64,000 nt of DNA. Source: Candidatus Borrarchaeum weybense. GTDB taxonomy: Archaea > Asgardarchaeota > Sifarchaeia > Borrarchaeales > Borrarchaeaceae. The position numbers were made by a program, and so were the translations under genes. Below, piece after piece: positions 44,789 through 54,870 of this stretch. The notes beneath the pieces were generated by a model. The model searched no databases. It was not told the origin of the DNA and saw only the letters and a list, made by a program, of their open reading frames with translations. Within the stretch, counting starts at the first letter, position 1; the number at the start of each line of letters is the position of its first letter. The stretch is from contig JAHQJS010000005.1 of assembly GCA_019057385.1 (NCBI GenBank), positions 192,799 to 256,798 on the forward strand. Reading direction: 5' to 3'.

Positions 44789-46621
44789 TTAGAAGAAGAA
44801 AATGAGAAAAATTATAGAAAACAGATAGAGCACTACGAAAATGATCGGAAAAGTCGTTTTAGCAGTATGAGCCGCTCTCGCAACTCCTTCTAAAAGATTT
44901 TCAAACCCTCTGTCGCCAATTACCTTTACATTTTCTAAATTCCCTATAATGACTCCTACTTCGACTTCTTCTATATTCTTGCTCGCTTGCGAAATGCCCT
45001 CCTGAACATATGAGATAATTTTTTGATGATCAGTTACTTCTCCAATAGGATGATAGCCACTCCTACTTGGACCTAATGCATTCACAGTGTGTGTATCCGA
45101 TGTCATTACCTCTATTTCGTCCACTTCTTGTATGTTTTGAATGATTTTTTCTCTGAGATCAGTTATCATATTATTACTATCGAAAAGAACATAAGCGGTC
45201 CTTTGTCCAGCGACTTCTACAAGCGATACTGCAATTCCACACTCTCCCATTCCTTCTTCTTTCTTAATGTCAGGATATAAACGATGAGTTCCTATTTTCA
45301 GTTCAGAACTCTTTTTTTCTTGTATTTCTTCTATTGCTTTTTCTCCGTCTATCAGTAATTGACTGGCAAGTTTGGATCCTGGGACAATAAAGGGAGAATC
45401 TTCACCCAAGCAATTATGGCCATCAATTACAGTTATCTCTGTTCCGAAGCGACTTTTTATAGCATCAATTAAAGATAAACTAACTTCAAGCGAAATGTCC
45501 TCCATTGTTTTAGGAGACCTTGTTGCTATCAAAATAATTTTCTCATTGAATTTCTGGCAGCCTATCTGGAATTCTTCACCTATTATTCTTACAAATGGGG
45601 TCGCTGACGATTCGAACGAAATAGTTTTCGTGAGAAGATTCTGTATTTGTGATAGCGCTTTTTCATTTTCTCTTTGACTTACAAGGTTCAGCGCGTGCGT
45701 TGAAGGGCCATGAAATACTAACACTTCACAATTGAAGTGTTCTTTCAATTTTTTACATAAATAGAACGGTAAAATACTACTTCCAACATCTTTAAATGGG
45801 CCAGGATGGAAGGAAGGGATAATAAATATAGACTTTAGCTTTTTTTCTTGACGAAAGAGAAGTATATTGATTGGAAGACTTGTTACTTCCCCTATATCTT
45901 CAAGGAGTGCCTCTAAGTCATCACTTTTTCCTCCAAACCAATCCTTAATAAATGCACTAAAGAGGGTATCTCCTTGAACTCCAACAATCTCTTTTACAGA
46001 ATTACTAACTTTCTTGAGGTAGAGATACATCCCAATCATTAAAGCAACTGAAATTATACAGAATGCCAAAAAAATGCGAATCGGATCATTTCCAAACTTC
46101 AGCCAAGTAAATGCTACCAGGCTAAGTATTGGATGAATAAACGTATGGAGTAGCGTATTACTTATAGTCTGTGGTGCGAGAAACGTAAATGCGAGGTATC
46201 TCAAAATGGCTACAGTTGCCATTCCAAGAATAGCCGATGTAAGAAGAATTCTGTCAGATTGGAAAACTGCCATGCTAAGCCTTCCAAAAAGGAGTATTAT
46301 TCCTAAGAAGACGTTACTAATGACACCTGTCGCAATCAAACGACGATATGTTAAAACTTGGCGATACTCGCCGAGAAGTGAATATGAAACGATGCTAGAG
46401 GCAAGTATGGGGATAAGAAAAATTATTAACCCAAATACTAGTAAATTAGTTATTATAACTAAAAGAGAGGTAACAGGGAATTCTAATAAGATTAAACCAT
46501 AGATAAAACTTGAGATAATGGCAATTATGGCTAACTTAATACTTGAGGGGACTGAGAAAAGCCCCTTGTACAACCCCACAACCCTTGATACATTCCTTGT
46601 ATGATGTAACTGTCCTTCCAT
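44789..46621 (-). CDS. DUF2070 family membrane protein
   Basis: 610 aa. About seven transmembrane helices fill residues 25-210, then a large soluble domain with FIIPSFHPGPFKDVGSS and VFHGPSTHALNLVS, then one C-terminal membrane helix. The His/Asp-rich motifs (HPGPF, DGHNCLGE, SDTHTVNA) look like metal-binding or hydrolase sites. The family is archaeal and uncharacterised. It is divergent from the ZPR1-like gene. Confidence 0.85.
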   Translation of the reverse strand: MEGQLHHTRNVSRVVGLYKGLFSVPSSIKLAIIAIISSFIYGLILLEFPVTSLLVIITNLLVFGLIIFLIPILASSIVSYSLLGEYRQVLTYRRLIATGVISNVFLGIILLFGRLSMAVFQSDRILLTSAILGMATVAILRYLAFTFLAPQTISNTLLHTFIHPILSLVAFTWLKFGNDPIRIFLAFCIISVALMIGMYLYLKKVSNSVKEIVGVQGDTLFSAFIKDWFGGKSDDLEALLEDIGEVTSLPINILLFRQEKKLKSIFIIPSFHPGPFKDVGSSILPFYLCKKLKEHFNCEVLVFHGPSTHALNLVSQRENEKALSQIQNLLTKTISFESSATPFVRIIGEEFQIGCQKFNEKIILIATRSPKTMEDISLEVSLSLIDAIKSRFGTEITVIDGHNCLGEDSPFIVPGSKLASQLLIDGEKAIEEIQEKKSSELKIGTHRLYPDIKKEEGMGECGIAVSLVEVAGQRTAYVLFDSNNMITDLREKIIQNIQEVDEIEVMTSDTHTVNALGPSRSGYHPIGEVTDHQKIISYVQEGISQASKNIEEVEVGVIIGNLENVKVIGDRGFENLLEGVARAAHTAKTTFPIIFVVLYLFSIIFLIFFF

Positions 46622-46764
46622 ATTGCGAGCCTCGTCTTTTGTTTGAACTCATGTATATTAGTTAGTTGTCGTATTTTCTCCGTTGATTTTTGGCAAAAAG
46701 CATTTGGATCGATTAACTACAAACAAACTCAAAAGATATAGTATGAATTCAGTGAATTTCTTTA

Positions 46765-46807
46765 GTTGGAATACTTAAATAGTATCGTTGGAATACTTAA
46801 ATAGTAT
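46765..46807. repeat. 22-bp direct repeat containing TATA-like palindrome
   Basis: Two adjacent copies (46765-46785 and 46787-46807) share the core TTGGAATACTTAAATAGTAT. Each contains ATACT-TAAAT-AGTAT, a near-palindrome that looks like a BRE/TATA element. They lie in the divergent gap between the DUF2070 and ZPR1-like genes and could be duplicated promoter or operator sites. Confidence 0.6.
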
Positions 46808-46835
46808 TCCCTATGTCACAGCAAGTTCGGTCGTC

Positions 46836-46875
46836 GAAGCAGGAAGCCTCACTGCTTTAACGTGAGGTAGTTCAC
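46836..46875 (+). mobile_element. IS200/IS605-type right-end remnant
   Basis: GAAGCAGGAAG leads into the hairpin CCTCAC (46847-46852)/GTGAGG (46862-46867) and the terminal TAGTTCAC. This is the classic form of the archaeal TnpB-element right end. There is no adjacent transposase. It ends about 30 bp before the ZPR1-like start codon, so it forms part of that gene's leader. Confidence 0.7.
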
Positions 46876-46903
46876 TATATTCAATAGTAAACGGTGAAAA
46901 AGT

Positions 46904-47464
46904 ATGAGTGAAAAATATCTCTCTGTGTCCGATGGAGAGAACTGTCCTGTATGTAACAATCCAACTATGAAAGTTACCGCAAGAGAGATCGACGTCCCAC
47001 ATTTTGGGCAAACCTTACTATATTCGAGTCTATGTCGCAACTGCGGATTTCGACAAAGTTGGTCATATCCGCTTGAAGAAAGTTCACCTCATAGATACAC
47101 GTTATATGTTTCGGATCCTTCTGATCTAACTTCACGGGTAATTAAGTCAAACACAGCATCGATAAAAATCCCAGAACTCGGTTTCAGCATGGAATCTAAA
47201 ATGTCATCTGATCCATTCATTACAAATGTTGAAGGTGTACTTCAAAGGGTTAAAGCTGCTACGCAAACGTTAAATTCATGGGCTGATTCTAAAGAGGAAA
47301 AAGAAAAAATTGAGAAAGTGTTCCAAAAAATAGAGAAGGCAATAGCCGGCGAACTCCCCTTTCACCTAATTATAGAAGACCCACTTGGAATAAGTACTAT
47401 CGAGGCTACAAATCCGAAAAAACTAAAAGTGGAAGAATTGAGATCATCAGAGGATGCCCAGTAA
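46904..47464 (+). CDS. ZPR1-type zinc finger domain protein
   Basis: 186 aa. The N-terminal C4 zinc finger (CPVC near residue 14, LCRNCG near 45) and the following beta domain (GQTLLYSSLCRNCGFRQS) match archaeal single-unit ZPR1 proteins. Eukaryotic ZPR1 is a chaperone for eEF1A; whether the archaeal form acts on aEF1A is inference. ATG behind CGGTGA. LonB follows on the same strand after 285 bp. Confidence 0.88.
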   Translation: MSEKYLSVSDGENCPVCNNPTMKVTAREIDVPHFGQTLLYSSLCRNCGFRQSWSYPLEESSPHRYTLYVSDPSDLTSRVIKSNTASIKIPELGFSMESKMSSDPFITNVEGVLQRVKAATQTLNSWADSKEEKEKIEKVFQKIEKAIAGELPFHLIIEDPLGISTIEATNPKKLKVEELRSSEDAQ

Positions 47465-47749
47465 ATTTTACGCTTAGTTGGCTGGAATTTAAATAGTTTC
47501 TTTTCCGATTTTTTAGTTTACGTCATTTAGTTTCAAGTTTTCTGTGAAGGATGTTTGTCAACTACTAACCCTAAAGGAAAGGTTGTCATTGCGCAAATAT
47601 ATAAAAATAATAGTGGTTTTTCAATATACTTGAATGGAATTCTCTGATAACCTTCGACAGTTTTTATTAAAGTGTATATCTTTGCGATTCTTTATCTGTT
47701 AACCTACTTATGTATCGCATTAAATCTAGAAAAAAAGAGGTCACTTTAC

Positions 47750-49669
47750 ATGGACGAAAGAGATGAATTTAACGAAGAACTTGATATTGACTTTAAGACT
47801 ACAAAAGATTTACCTGTAGATAAGTTATTAATCGCTCAAGTAATAGGTCAAGAAAGAGGCGTTTCTGTCATTAGAAAAGCTGCAGCTAAGAAAAGAAACG
47901 TCCTTTTAATCGGTCCCCCCGGTACAGGAAAAAGCATGTTAGGAGCTGCAATGGCACAACTTATTCCAAAAGAACAACTTGAAGATATTCTAGCTATACC
48001 AAATAGAAAAGATCCAAATACTCCGAAGGTAGTCGTCGTGCCGGCGGGATCTGGAGAACAAATAGTGCATTACCACCTACAAAGAGCAAATAAGTCAAAA
48101 GGTCTCCGCAATTTTATCTCGATAATCCTCCCAGCAGTTATTATACTTCTAGCGTTCATGACTGGACAATGGCTTATGGGCATATTTGTGGCCCTGGTGG
48201 CATTTCTGATCATAAATCAGGTAAAGATAAGATCTGAGCAACTCGTTCCAAAGTTGCTTGTAGATAATAGCAGAAAAGAGTATGCCCCATTTCTCGAAGC
48301 AACAGGAGCACATTCGGGCGCAATGTTAGGTGACGTGAGGCACGACCCATTTCAAAGCGGGGGACTTGGAACCCCTGCGCATGAACGCGTTGAAGCAGGT
48401 TTGATCCATAAGGCTCATAAAGGAGTGCTCTTTATCGACGAAATTGCAACTCTCAAATTAAGAACTCAACACGACCTTTTAACGGCAATGCAAGAGAAAA
48501 AATTCCAAATAACGGGTCAGAGTGAATTGAGTAGTGGTGCTATGGTTCGAACAGAGCCAGTACCTTGTGATTTCATTCTAATAGCTGCAGGTAATTTAGA
48601 TACCGTCCAGAAAATGCATCCCGCGCTGCGCTCAAGAATCCGTGGGTACGGATATGAAGTTTACATCAACGAGACGTTACCCGACACCTTAGAAAATCGG
48701 AGGGCATACGCGCAATTTGTCGCCCAAGAAGTAAGAAAAGATGGAAAGATCCCACACTTCACTAAAGAAGCAGTCATTGAGATCATTCGTGAAGGAAGAA
48801 GAAGAGCGGGAAGAAAGGGTCATCTAACGTTAATGTTAAGAGATCTTGGAGGTTTGATCAGGGCGGCTGGTGATCTTGCAAGTGAGCAAGGCGCCATACA
48901 CGTTACCGCGGAGCATATCATTAATGCGAAAACAATGGCACGAAGTCTAGAACAACAAATTGGCGATAAATACATCGAACGGAAACGAGAATATGAAGTA
49001 ATAAGAGTTCAAGGAGAGGTTGTTGGAAGAGTCAATGGGCTAGCGATCATTGGTGATCCGCGAATAGGTGCAAGTGGTATCGTATTGCCATTAGAAGCAG
49101 AAGTTGTCCCTGCTCTAAGCTCAGACGAAGGAAGAATTATTGCCACAGGCAAATTGGGAGATATTGCAAAAGAGGCTGTCCAGAACGTCAGTGCATTAAT
49201 TAAAAAGCATTCTGACGATGTGTCTAAGTATGATATCCACATCCAATTCCTGCAAACCCACGAAGGCGTGGAGGGCGACAGCGCATCCATCTCCGTAGCA
49301 ACCGCAGTCTTTTCCTCGATAAGAGGTATCCCTGTGGATCAATCAGTAGCCATGACAGGATCCCTCAGCGTACGTGGAGAAGTACTCCCTATTGGAGGCG
49401 TAACTCCGAAAATAGAAGCAGCATGTGAGGCTGGACTCAAAAAAGTTCTTATCCCTACTGCAAATAAGAAGGATGTCATTCTTGAGGCAAAATACAAGGA
49501 TAAAATTGAAATTGTGACCGTTACACGAATTGAGGAAGTACTTCAACATGCTTTAATGTTCGATAGTGAGGAAGAAATGGATTTTTTAAAAGTAGTGGGC
49601 GGTACTAATGCAATCACTGATGAAAAGAAAAAGTTCTCAATTGACTTCAACCAGCCAGTTCCGTCGTAG
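47750..49669 (+). CDS. lonB: ATP-dependent protease LonB (membrane-anchored)
   Basis: 639 aa. AAA+ domain with Walker A GPPGTGKS and Walker B-like LFIDEI. Two adjacent transmembrane helices are inserted in the AAA+ module (around residues 120-160), diagnostic of archaeal LonB. The C-terminal Lon protease domain has the catalytic Ser in GDSASIS near 533 and the catalytic Lys about 43 residues later (KKVLIPTANK region). The ATG at 47750, six nt after GAGGTCA, replaces an upstream in-frame start with no binding site. Degrades membrane and regulatory proteins. Confidence 0.96.
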   Translation: MDERDEFNEELDIDFKTTKDLPVDKLLIAQVIGQERGVSVIRKAAAKKRNVLLIGPPGTGKSMLGAAMAQLIPKEQLEDILAIPNRKDPNTPKVVVVPAGSGEQIVHYHLQRANKSKGLRNFISIILPAVIILLAFMTGQWLMGIFVALVAFLIINQVKIRSEQLVPKLLVDNSRKEYAPFLEATGAHSGAMLGDVRHDPFQSGGLGTPAHERVEAGLIHKAHKGVLFIDEIATLKLRTQHDLLTAMQEKKFQITGQSELSSGAMVRTEPVPCDFILIAAGNLDTVQKMHPALRSRIRGYGYEVYINETLPDTLENRRAYAQFVAQEVRKDGKIPHFTKEAVIEIIREGRRRAGRKGHLTLMLRDLGGLIRAAGDLASEQGAIHVTAEHIINAKTMARSLEQQIGDKYIERKREYEVIRVQGEVVGRVNGLAIIGDPRIGASGIVLPLEAEVVPALSSDEGRIIATGKLGDIAKEAVQNVSALIKKHSDDVSKYDIHIQFLQTHEGVEGDSASISVATAVFSSIRGIPVDQSVAMTGSLSVRGEVLPIGGVTPKIEAACEAGLKKVLIPTANKKDVILEAKYKDKIEIVTVTRIEEVLQHALMFDSEEEMDFLKVVGGTNAITDEKKKFSIDFNQPVPS

Positions 49670-49777
49670 TTCTGAGACGAGTCATTCGTCTCTTTACTTT
49701 TTAAAAAGACTTAAAAAGAGACATGCGTGATTAGATGCAAGAGCGAAAAAGAAAATAATTCGATTCAGGTGAAACTA

Positions 49778-50083
49778 ATGGTTAAATTTCCGTCAATTAT
49801 ACGTGCGTACTGTCCTTTTTGTCGTCGTCACACCACACACGACGTCACAGAAGTGAAATCTAAGGCCAGAAGAACCCTTTCTAAAGGACAACGTCGAGCT
49901 GAACGACATAAAAAAGGATATGGAAACAAAGGTAAGTACTCAAAGAAAGCAATTACACAAGCGAAAATGGCTTCAAAAACATCAAAGAAAGTAGATTTAC
50001 GCCTTAAATGTCAAGACTGCGAAAAAATGCATCCGAGGAGTTATCCTAGAACTAAGAAGTTTGAAATAGTAAAAATGGTTTAG
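49778..50083 (+). CDS. rpl44e: ribosomal protein L44e
   Basis: 101 aa from the ATG behind AGGTGA. Zinc sites YCPFCRRH and KCQDCEK, with the basic middle typical of eL44/eL42. Binds near the ribosomal E site. The usual partner S27e is not adjacent; the next gene is convergent. Confidence 0.95.
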   Translation: MVKFPSIIRAYCPFCRRHTTHDVTEVKSKARRTLSKGQRRAERHKKGYGNKGKYSKKAITQAKMASKTSKKVDLRLKCQDCEKMHPRSYPRTKKFEIVKMV

Positions 50084-50125
50084 AAATCTCGCTCTATAAA
50101 GAACTCTCAATTACTTTTTAATTTT

Positions 50126-51253
50126 TTAACTCACAGGTTTCCAGGTGATGCCTAATTCATCTGCATATTTGTAAGCTTTATCCATTTCTGCTGAAGTAGG
50201 TCTTCGATTAATACTACTATATTTTTTATTGCTTCCAACTAAGTGTGTTGGGCGATATTGCGCCATTATATTCACAAGTGACTTTGGGCAGTTTTCAGCA
50301 ATCCATTCTAGAATTGGAAGTGTACAGCAATCGACATGGTTCGGCATTACTAGATGTCGGATTATTATTTCTCCATGATCTAGACCACCATAATCGTATG
50401 CCATCTTTAGATTTCTTGAAACGACCGCCCAATAATTAGGGACAATTGAAAATTCTTTAGCGCACTCATCAGAATAGTATTTTAGGTCAGGCAGCCACAC
50501 GTCCATGATATCGAGCAGCTTCATCGTCTCCTCCGAGCAATAGAGATTTGAGTTCCACAACTGTGTTACGTTAATATCGCTGTATTGCAACGATTCGATA
50601 ATTACATGAAGATTTGGAGTAGGCTCGCCCCCAACATAATTTATATTTCGTGCTCCTTCGCGTCTTAAGTTCCTTGATATTGATGCGAGTTTTTCAGGTG
50701 AGATCTCCACGCCGTTCTCTGGATAAACTTGTGATATATCATAATTCTGACAGAAGACACAACAAAAATTACAGCTGGTAAAGAAAATTGTCCCACTTGG
50801 TACAAGCGGTGCTTCTTCGCCATGATGTAAAAAAGCACTGCTAATACGTGCACGTTCATCCAACTTACACCAAGTTCCCTTTTCTCCTTCTCGCCTATTA
50901 ACTCGGCATCGCCTTTCACAGAAGATGCATTCTTCAAGCATTCTTTGAGCAAGTTCTACTTTCAATTCCAAATAGGATACTTTGGGGTTGTCTAGCGAGT
51001 CATATTCAAGTTCTCCGCTGTCAATTCTCTGAATCATGTTTTTAAAACTCTTTCTGATCCGTTCATGTGCATTCCATAGTTTTGGTAAGTCTTCATTTAA
51101 CTCAACTTTTGCATCAATTCTTTTTGTAATAAGATATTTAGCAGTTGTTTTTTCATTTATTATATCCCAATAACGCTTAAGCAATGTTTTTACAACTGAA
51201 TCATCATCCCATACTTTTTTCGCATCAGGGCGTAAAAGTCTCCAAACCATCAT
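50126..51253 (-). CDS. PflX-like radical SAM protein (COG1313 family)
   Basis: 375 aa. An N-terminal cysteine cluster (C-x2-CERRC) and HHGEEAPLVPSGTIFFTSCNF precede the radical SAM motif C-x3-C-x2-C in CNFCCVFCQNYDISQ, followed by GGEPTP (SAM contact). This matches the PflX-type relatives of pyruvate formate-lyase activating enzymes. It binds a 4Fe-4S cluster and cleaves SAM, but the target is unknown. About 110 residues of helical sequence precede the conserved part. ATG at 51253 or 51250 behind GGTGAT. Confidence 0.88.
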   Translation of the reverse strand: MMVWRLLRPDAKKVWDDDSVVKTLLKRYWDIINEKTTAKYLITKRIDAKVELNEDLPKLWNAHERIRKSFKNMIQRIDSGELEYDSLDNPKVSYLELKVELAQRMLEECIFCERRCRVNRREGEKGTWCKLDERARISSAFLHHGEEAPLVPSGTIFFTSCNFCCVFCQNYDISQVYPENGVEISPEKLASISRNLRREGARNINYVGGEPTPNLHVIIESLQYSDINVTQLWNSNLYCSEETMKLLDIMDVWLPDLKYYSDECAKEFSIVPNYWAVVSRNLKMAYDYGGLDHGEIIIRHLVMPNHVDCCTLPILEWIAENCPKSLVNIMAQYRPTHLVGSNKKYSSINRRPTSAEMDKAYKYADELGITWKPVS

Positions 51254-51357
51254 TATCACCTTATATTTGAAAGGTCAACGAAAACATAAATTCGTTTAAA
51301 ACAAGTACAATATAGCTTTTAAAGTTACAGATTATTTCATTAACAGAGGGACGAATC

Positions 51358-51597
51358 CTATTCTTTTTGACCCAAATACCAGTCTAGATATTCCTTCCTA
51401 CTGCGTCTTTTTTCATCTTCTGTATCTTCGACCTGCGCAAACTTACGCAATTCAGCTCGCATCTTATCGAGTTCTTCCCGAGTGACTGCTAGCCCACAAC
51501 GTTGGCATACCATCAATCTAACGTATCTATCATATTTCATCGTTCCAGCGCACTCAGGGCATACCGTCTCCTTCTTTTTCCTTGGTGATTTAGACAT
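51358..51597 (-). CDS. TFIIB/TFIIS-like zinc ribbon protein
   Basis: 79 aa. CPEC and CQRC pairs spaced 16 residues apart form a zinc ribbon in the N-terminal half (TVCPECAGTMKYDRYVRLMV). The second half is a charged helix. The start ATG at 51597 lies after AAGGAGTG; an in-frame GTG at 51612 overlaps that site. Conserved small zinc-ribbon proteins of this type occur in many archaea; function unknown. Divergent from alaS. Confidence 0.8.
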   Translation of the reverse strand: MSKSPRKKKETVCPECAGTMKYDRYVRLMVCQRCGLAVTREELDKMRAELRKFAQVEDTEDEKRRSRKEYLDWYLGQKE

Positions 51598-51743
51598 TTT
51601 TTGTATATACACTCCTTACTTCAACATTAAGTTGTACGTTTTTCATTTATTTGAATGATCCTTCGCGAAACTTTATTTAAATCTTGATATTAAGAACTTA
51701 GTAGGATTAAACTTTTTACACTGAATTCCTTTGGTGGCTTAGA

Positions 51744-54497
51744 ATGGCGATTTCGAAAGCAGAACTCAGGAAAATGTTTACAAGAGATAACTATGAAGTC
51801 GAAATATTTCGGGAGAAGGAATTCACACGAAAACAATGCAATGTTTGTGGAAGTTTCTATTGGACACTAAATCCTGAAAAGAACTCATCATGTGGAGATA
51901 CTCAATGCGTAGGGGGCTATCAGTTTATTGGAGATAGTCTAAATGGCGGTTGGGATTTCCATGAAGCAATCGCTCGCTGGAATGACTTTTTTGAGCGACA
52001 TGGTCATGCAAAAATATCCGAATATCCTATAGTAGCTAGATGGAGAGATGATATTCCATTTACCATTGCTTCAATAGCCTGTTTTCAACCCTGGGTGGTT
52101 AATGGAACAGTAGATCCGCCAGCAAATCCACTCGTCATTCCACAACCCTGCTTAAGAACTATTGATATAGATAATATCGGACGTACTGGTCGTCATTTAT
52201 CTTCTTTTATCATGGGAGGACAACACGCCTTTAATTCAGACCATCTTAAAGGATATTGGATGGATCGTTGTATAGAACTAAATTTCAAATTTTTGACAGA
52301 AGAAATGCGAATACCTCAAGAAGAACTCACATATAAAGAAGATGTGTGGGCAGGTGGAGGGAATTTCGGCCCCTGTTTGGAAGCGTTCTCAAAAGGACTT
52401 GAAATCGTTAATAATGTTTTCATGCAGTACCAATTTACAAATGGTGCTCATAAACAACTTGATATCCGCGTTATAGATGTCGGATGGGGACTTGAACGTC
52501 TTGCATTCTTCACACAAGGTTCCCCGACAATATATGAGGCTACATTTGGACCTGTGTTAGAGTTTGTGAAAAAAGAAGTGGGCATTTCCACAAATCAACG
52601 ACTTCTAGGTAAATATGTGATACTTGCAGGGCTATTAGATGTTGATGAAGTCAAAAATATCGATTCGGTTAGAAAGCATATTGCTCATCAACTGGAAGTT
52701 GACCCCGTAGAATTGGAGCGAGAAATAGCACCGCTCGAAGCAGTCTATGCAATTGTCGATCATATGAGAACTTTAGTTTTTGCAGTTGCAGATGGCGCTA
52801 TCCCCAGCAACATTGGTGGAGGTTATAACCTTCGTATGCTTCTTAGAAGGGCAATAACTTTCAATAGCCATTTTGATTTCAATTTAGATCTTATTGAGAT
52901 GTGTCATAAACATATAGAATACCTACAGAAAACTTATCGGCGTGTAAAAACCGCATCAGAAATAATTGATGAACTCTTCAGTTTAGAAAAACAACGATAC
53001 AATAAAACCATTGAAAGTGGACGTGCTTTAGTAAAACGTCATCTCAAAAAGAAGAAAAAAATCGATCGTAAGATTCTAACAGAGTGGTACACAGCTAATG
53101 GAATTCTTCCTGAAATAGTTTCTGAGGAAGCACAAAAATTAGGAACCACCGTGGAAATCCCCGCAGATTTCTTCAAGGAACTTAGTGAAAAAAAGATTAT
53201 AGACAAACCCAAACTAATTGAAGAGGATCTTGAACAAAAAGTAAAAACTTTAGATGCCACAGATAGACTATATTACTCCGATGGTCCGTACAAAACTGAG
53301 TTTAATGCACGAATACTGAAGATTATAGACGGCAATCAATTGGTACTTGACAAGACTATGTTTTATCCTACCAGCGGAGGACAGTTGTTCGATACAGGAA
53401 CCTTAGATAAGTTCAAAGTTATAGATGTATTAAACGTAGGGAAAGTGATAGTGCATAAAATTGATGATATCATCCCTCAAGAGTACAAAGGACGAACAAT
53501 ACAAGGGCGTATTAACTGGGGGCGTCGAATTGAACTTATGAGACATCATACTGCCACGCATATAATTAATGCGGCTGCAAGAACCCTTTTAGGATCTCAT
53601 GTCTGGCAAGTGGGTGCTGAGAAGTCACCAGAAAGAGCAAGACTAGACATTTCACATTTTAAATCATTATCTGCCGATGAATTGAGAGAAATCGAGGCGA
53701 AGGCGAATTTTGCCGTTATGCAAAATAAACCGATTCATACAGAATGGAAATTAAGAAATGAAGCGGAACAAGAGTATGGCTTTACAATTTATCAAGGAGG
53801 GGCAGCAGGCGGAGGTAGGGAACTCAGGATTATCAAGATAGAAGACTGGGATGCTGAGGCCTGTGGAGGCCTTCACCTTAGTTTAACCGGCGAGGCTGGT
53901 GTAATCAAAATAATTAGTTCTGAACGAATCCAAGATGGAGTTGTCAGGCTAGAATTTACAGCAGGAGAAGCGGCAGTAAGATATATGCAACAAAGAGACC
54001 AACTACTTGAAAAAACCGCTCAAATCCTTCGAGTACCAATAGATCAAGTACCAAGAACTGCTATTAAGTTCTTTGAAGAATGGAAAGAACGAGGAAAACT
54101 TATTGAAAAATTGACAGACGAATTGATTCTTGAAAAGATACCCAAACTCATCGAAAACGCCATTATCATTAATGATATTTCATTAGTGTTGGCTGAAATT
54201 CCAGGAACGCGAGAAGAATTAATAAAAGTAAGTAAGAAGATTACTGACGAAAACCCATCAACTATAGCTATATTAGTGAATAAAAACCAGAAAGTTACTA
54301 TAGTTGGGTCATCCGGAAATTCAATTCTGATCGATCTGATACCAATTATACAAGAAGCCTGCGTTATGGCCGGAGGAGGAGCTGGAGGAAATAAAAAGGA
54401 GCGATTAGTAATAGGCGGAGGTCCTGATACTTCAAAATTTGAAAAAATAATGGTTAAACTTAAAAAACTTGTTTTAGACGCTCTAGAAAATCTCTAG
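51744..54497 (+). CDS. alaS: alanyl-tRNA synthetase (archaeal type)
   Basis: 917 aa, the archaeal long form. An N-terminal zinc-like segment (CNVCGSFYW) precedes the class II catalytic core. The editing domain carries HHTATH (HxxxH) near residue 600 and CGGLH near 710, the metal ligands that deacylate mischarged tRNA. The Gly-rich MAGGGAGGN region lies in the C-terminal domain. Acts on tRNA-Ala, which is not encoded in this window. The ATG follows GGTGG. Confidence 0.97.
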   Translation: MAISKAELRKMFTRDNYEVEIFREKEFTRKQCNVCGSFYWTLNPEKNSSCGDTQCVGGYQFIGDSLNGGWDFHEAIARWNDFFERHGHAKISEYPIVARWRDDIPFTIASIACFQPWVVNGTVDPPANPLVIPQPCLRTIDIDNIGRTGRHLSSFIMGGQHAFNSDHLKGYWMDRCIELNFKFLTEEMRIPQEELTYKEDVWAGGGNFGPCLEAFSKGLEIVNNVFMQYQFTNGAHKQLDIRVIDVGWGLERLAFFTQGSPTIYEATFGPVLEFVKKEVGISTNQRLLGKYVILAGLLDVDEVKNIDSVRKHIAHQLEVDPVELEREIAPLEAVYAIVDHMRTLVFAVADGAIPSNIGGGYNLRMLLRRAITFNSHFDFNLDLIEMCHKHIEYLQKTYRRVKTASEIIDELFSLEKQRYNKTIESGRALVKRHLKKKKKIDRKILTEWYTANGILPEIVSEEAQKLGTTVEIPADFFKELSEKKIIDKPKLIEEDLEQKVKTLDATDRLYYSDGPYKTEFNARILKIIDGNQLVLDKTMFYPTSGGQLFDTGTLDKFKVIDVLNVGKVIVHKIDDIIPQEYKGRTIQGRINWGRRIELMRHHTATHIINAAARTLLGSHVWQVGAEKSPERARLDISHFKSLSADELREIEAKANFAVMQNKPIHTEWKLRNEAEQEYGFTIYQGGAAGGGRELRIIKIEDWDAEACGGLHLSLTGEAGVIKIISSERIQDGVVRLEFTAGEAAVRYMQQRDQLLEKTAQILRVPIDQVPRTAIKFFEEWKERGKLIEKLTDELILEKIPKLIENAIIINDISLVLAEIPGTREELIKVSKKITDENPSTIAILVNKNQKVTIVGSSGNSILIDLIPIIQEACVMAGGGAGGNKKERLVIGGGPDTSKFEKIMVKLKKLVLDALENL

Positions 54498-54594
54498 AAA
54501 ACCTTCGTTAATAAAAACCTTCATTAAGGACAGTTTAGATCATTTATAAGAGTAGATTGAACCGATTCAATAACTAGAATGAAGTGAGAGCATT

Positions 54595-54870
54595 ATGACT
54601 GTGATTGCGAAACACCTTCGTTGCGACGCACAAAAGATGTGTATACAGTGCAGCGATTATTTATGGAGCCCAGAAAAGAAAGGGGAACATGGAGCGATGA
54701 ACATTTATTATTATTGCCCCTTTTGCAAAATGGATATACTATGCGAGAGAGGTGTCGGAATGCGCTTCACACATGATCGACAGGGGCAAATAGGCAAGAT
54801 ATATGTATGTGTAAAATGCGGAGGAAAACTAGTAGAGCGCATTTGGCCTTTTGGAAAGGATCTAGAATAG
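54595..54870 (+). CDS. small cysteine-rich (multi-zinc) protein
   Basis: 91 aa with Cys pairs CIQC, CPFC and CVKCG, an extra Cys near the N-terminus and another in DILCERG. The arrangement suggests two zinc knuckles or a zinc ribbon pair. No known family is recognised. The ATG follows GAGAG. It lies about 100 bp downstream of alaS on the same strand and may be cotranscribed. A basic loop (FTHDRQGQIGKI) could contact nucleic acid, but that is speculation. Confidence 0.75.
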   Translation: MTVIAKHLRCDAQKMCIQCSDYLWSPEKKGEHGAMNIYYYCPFCKMDILCERGVGMRFTHDRQGQIGKIYVCVKCGGKLVERIWPFGKDLE

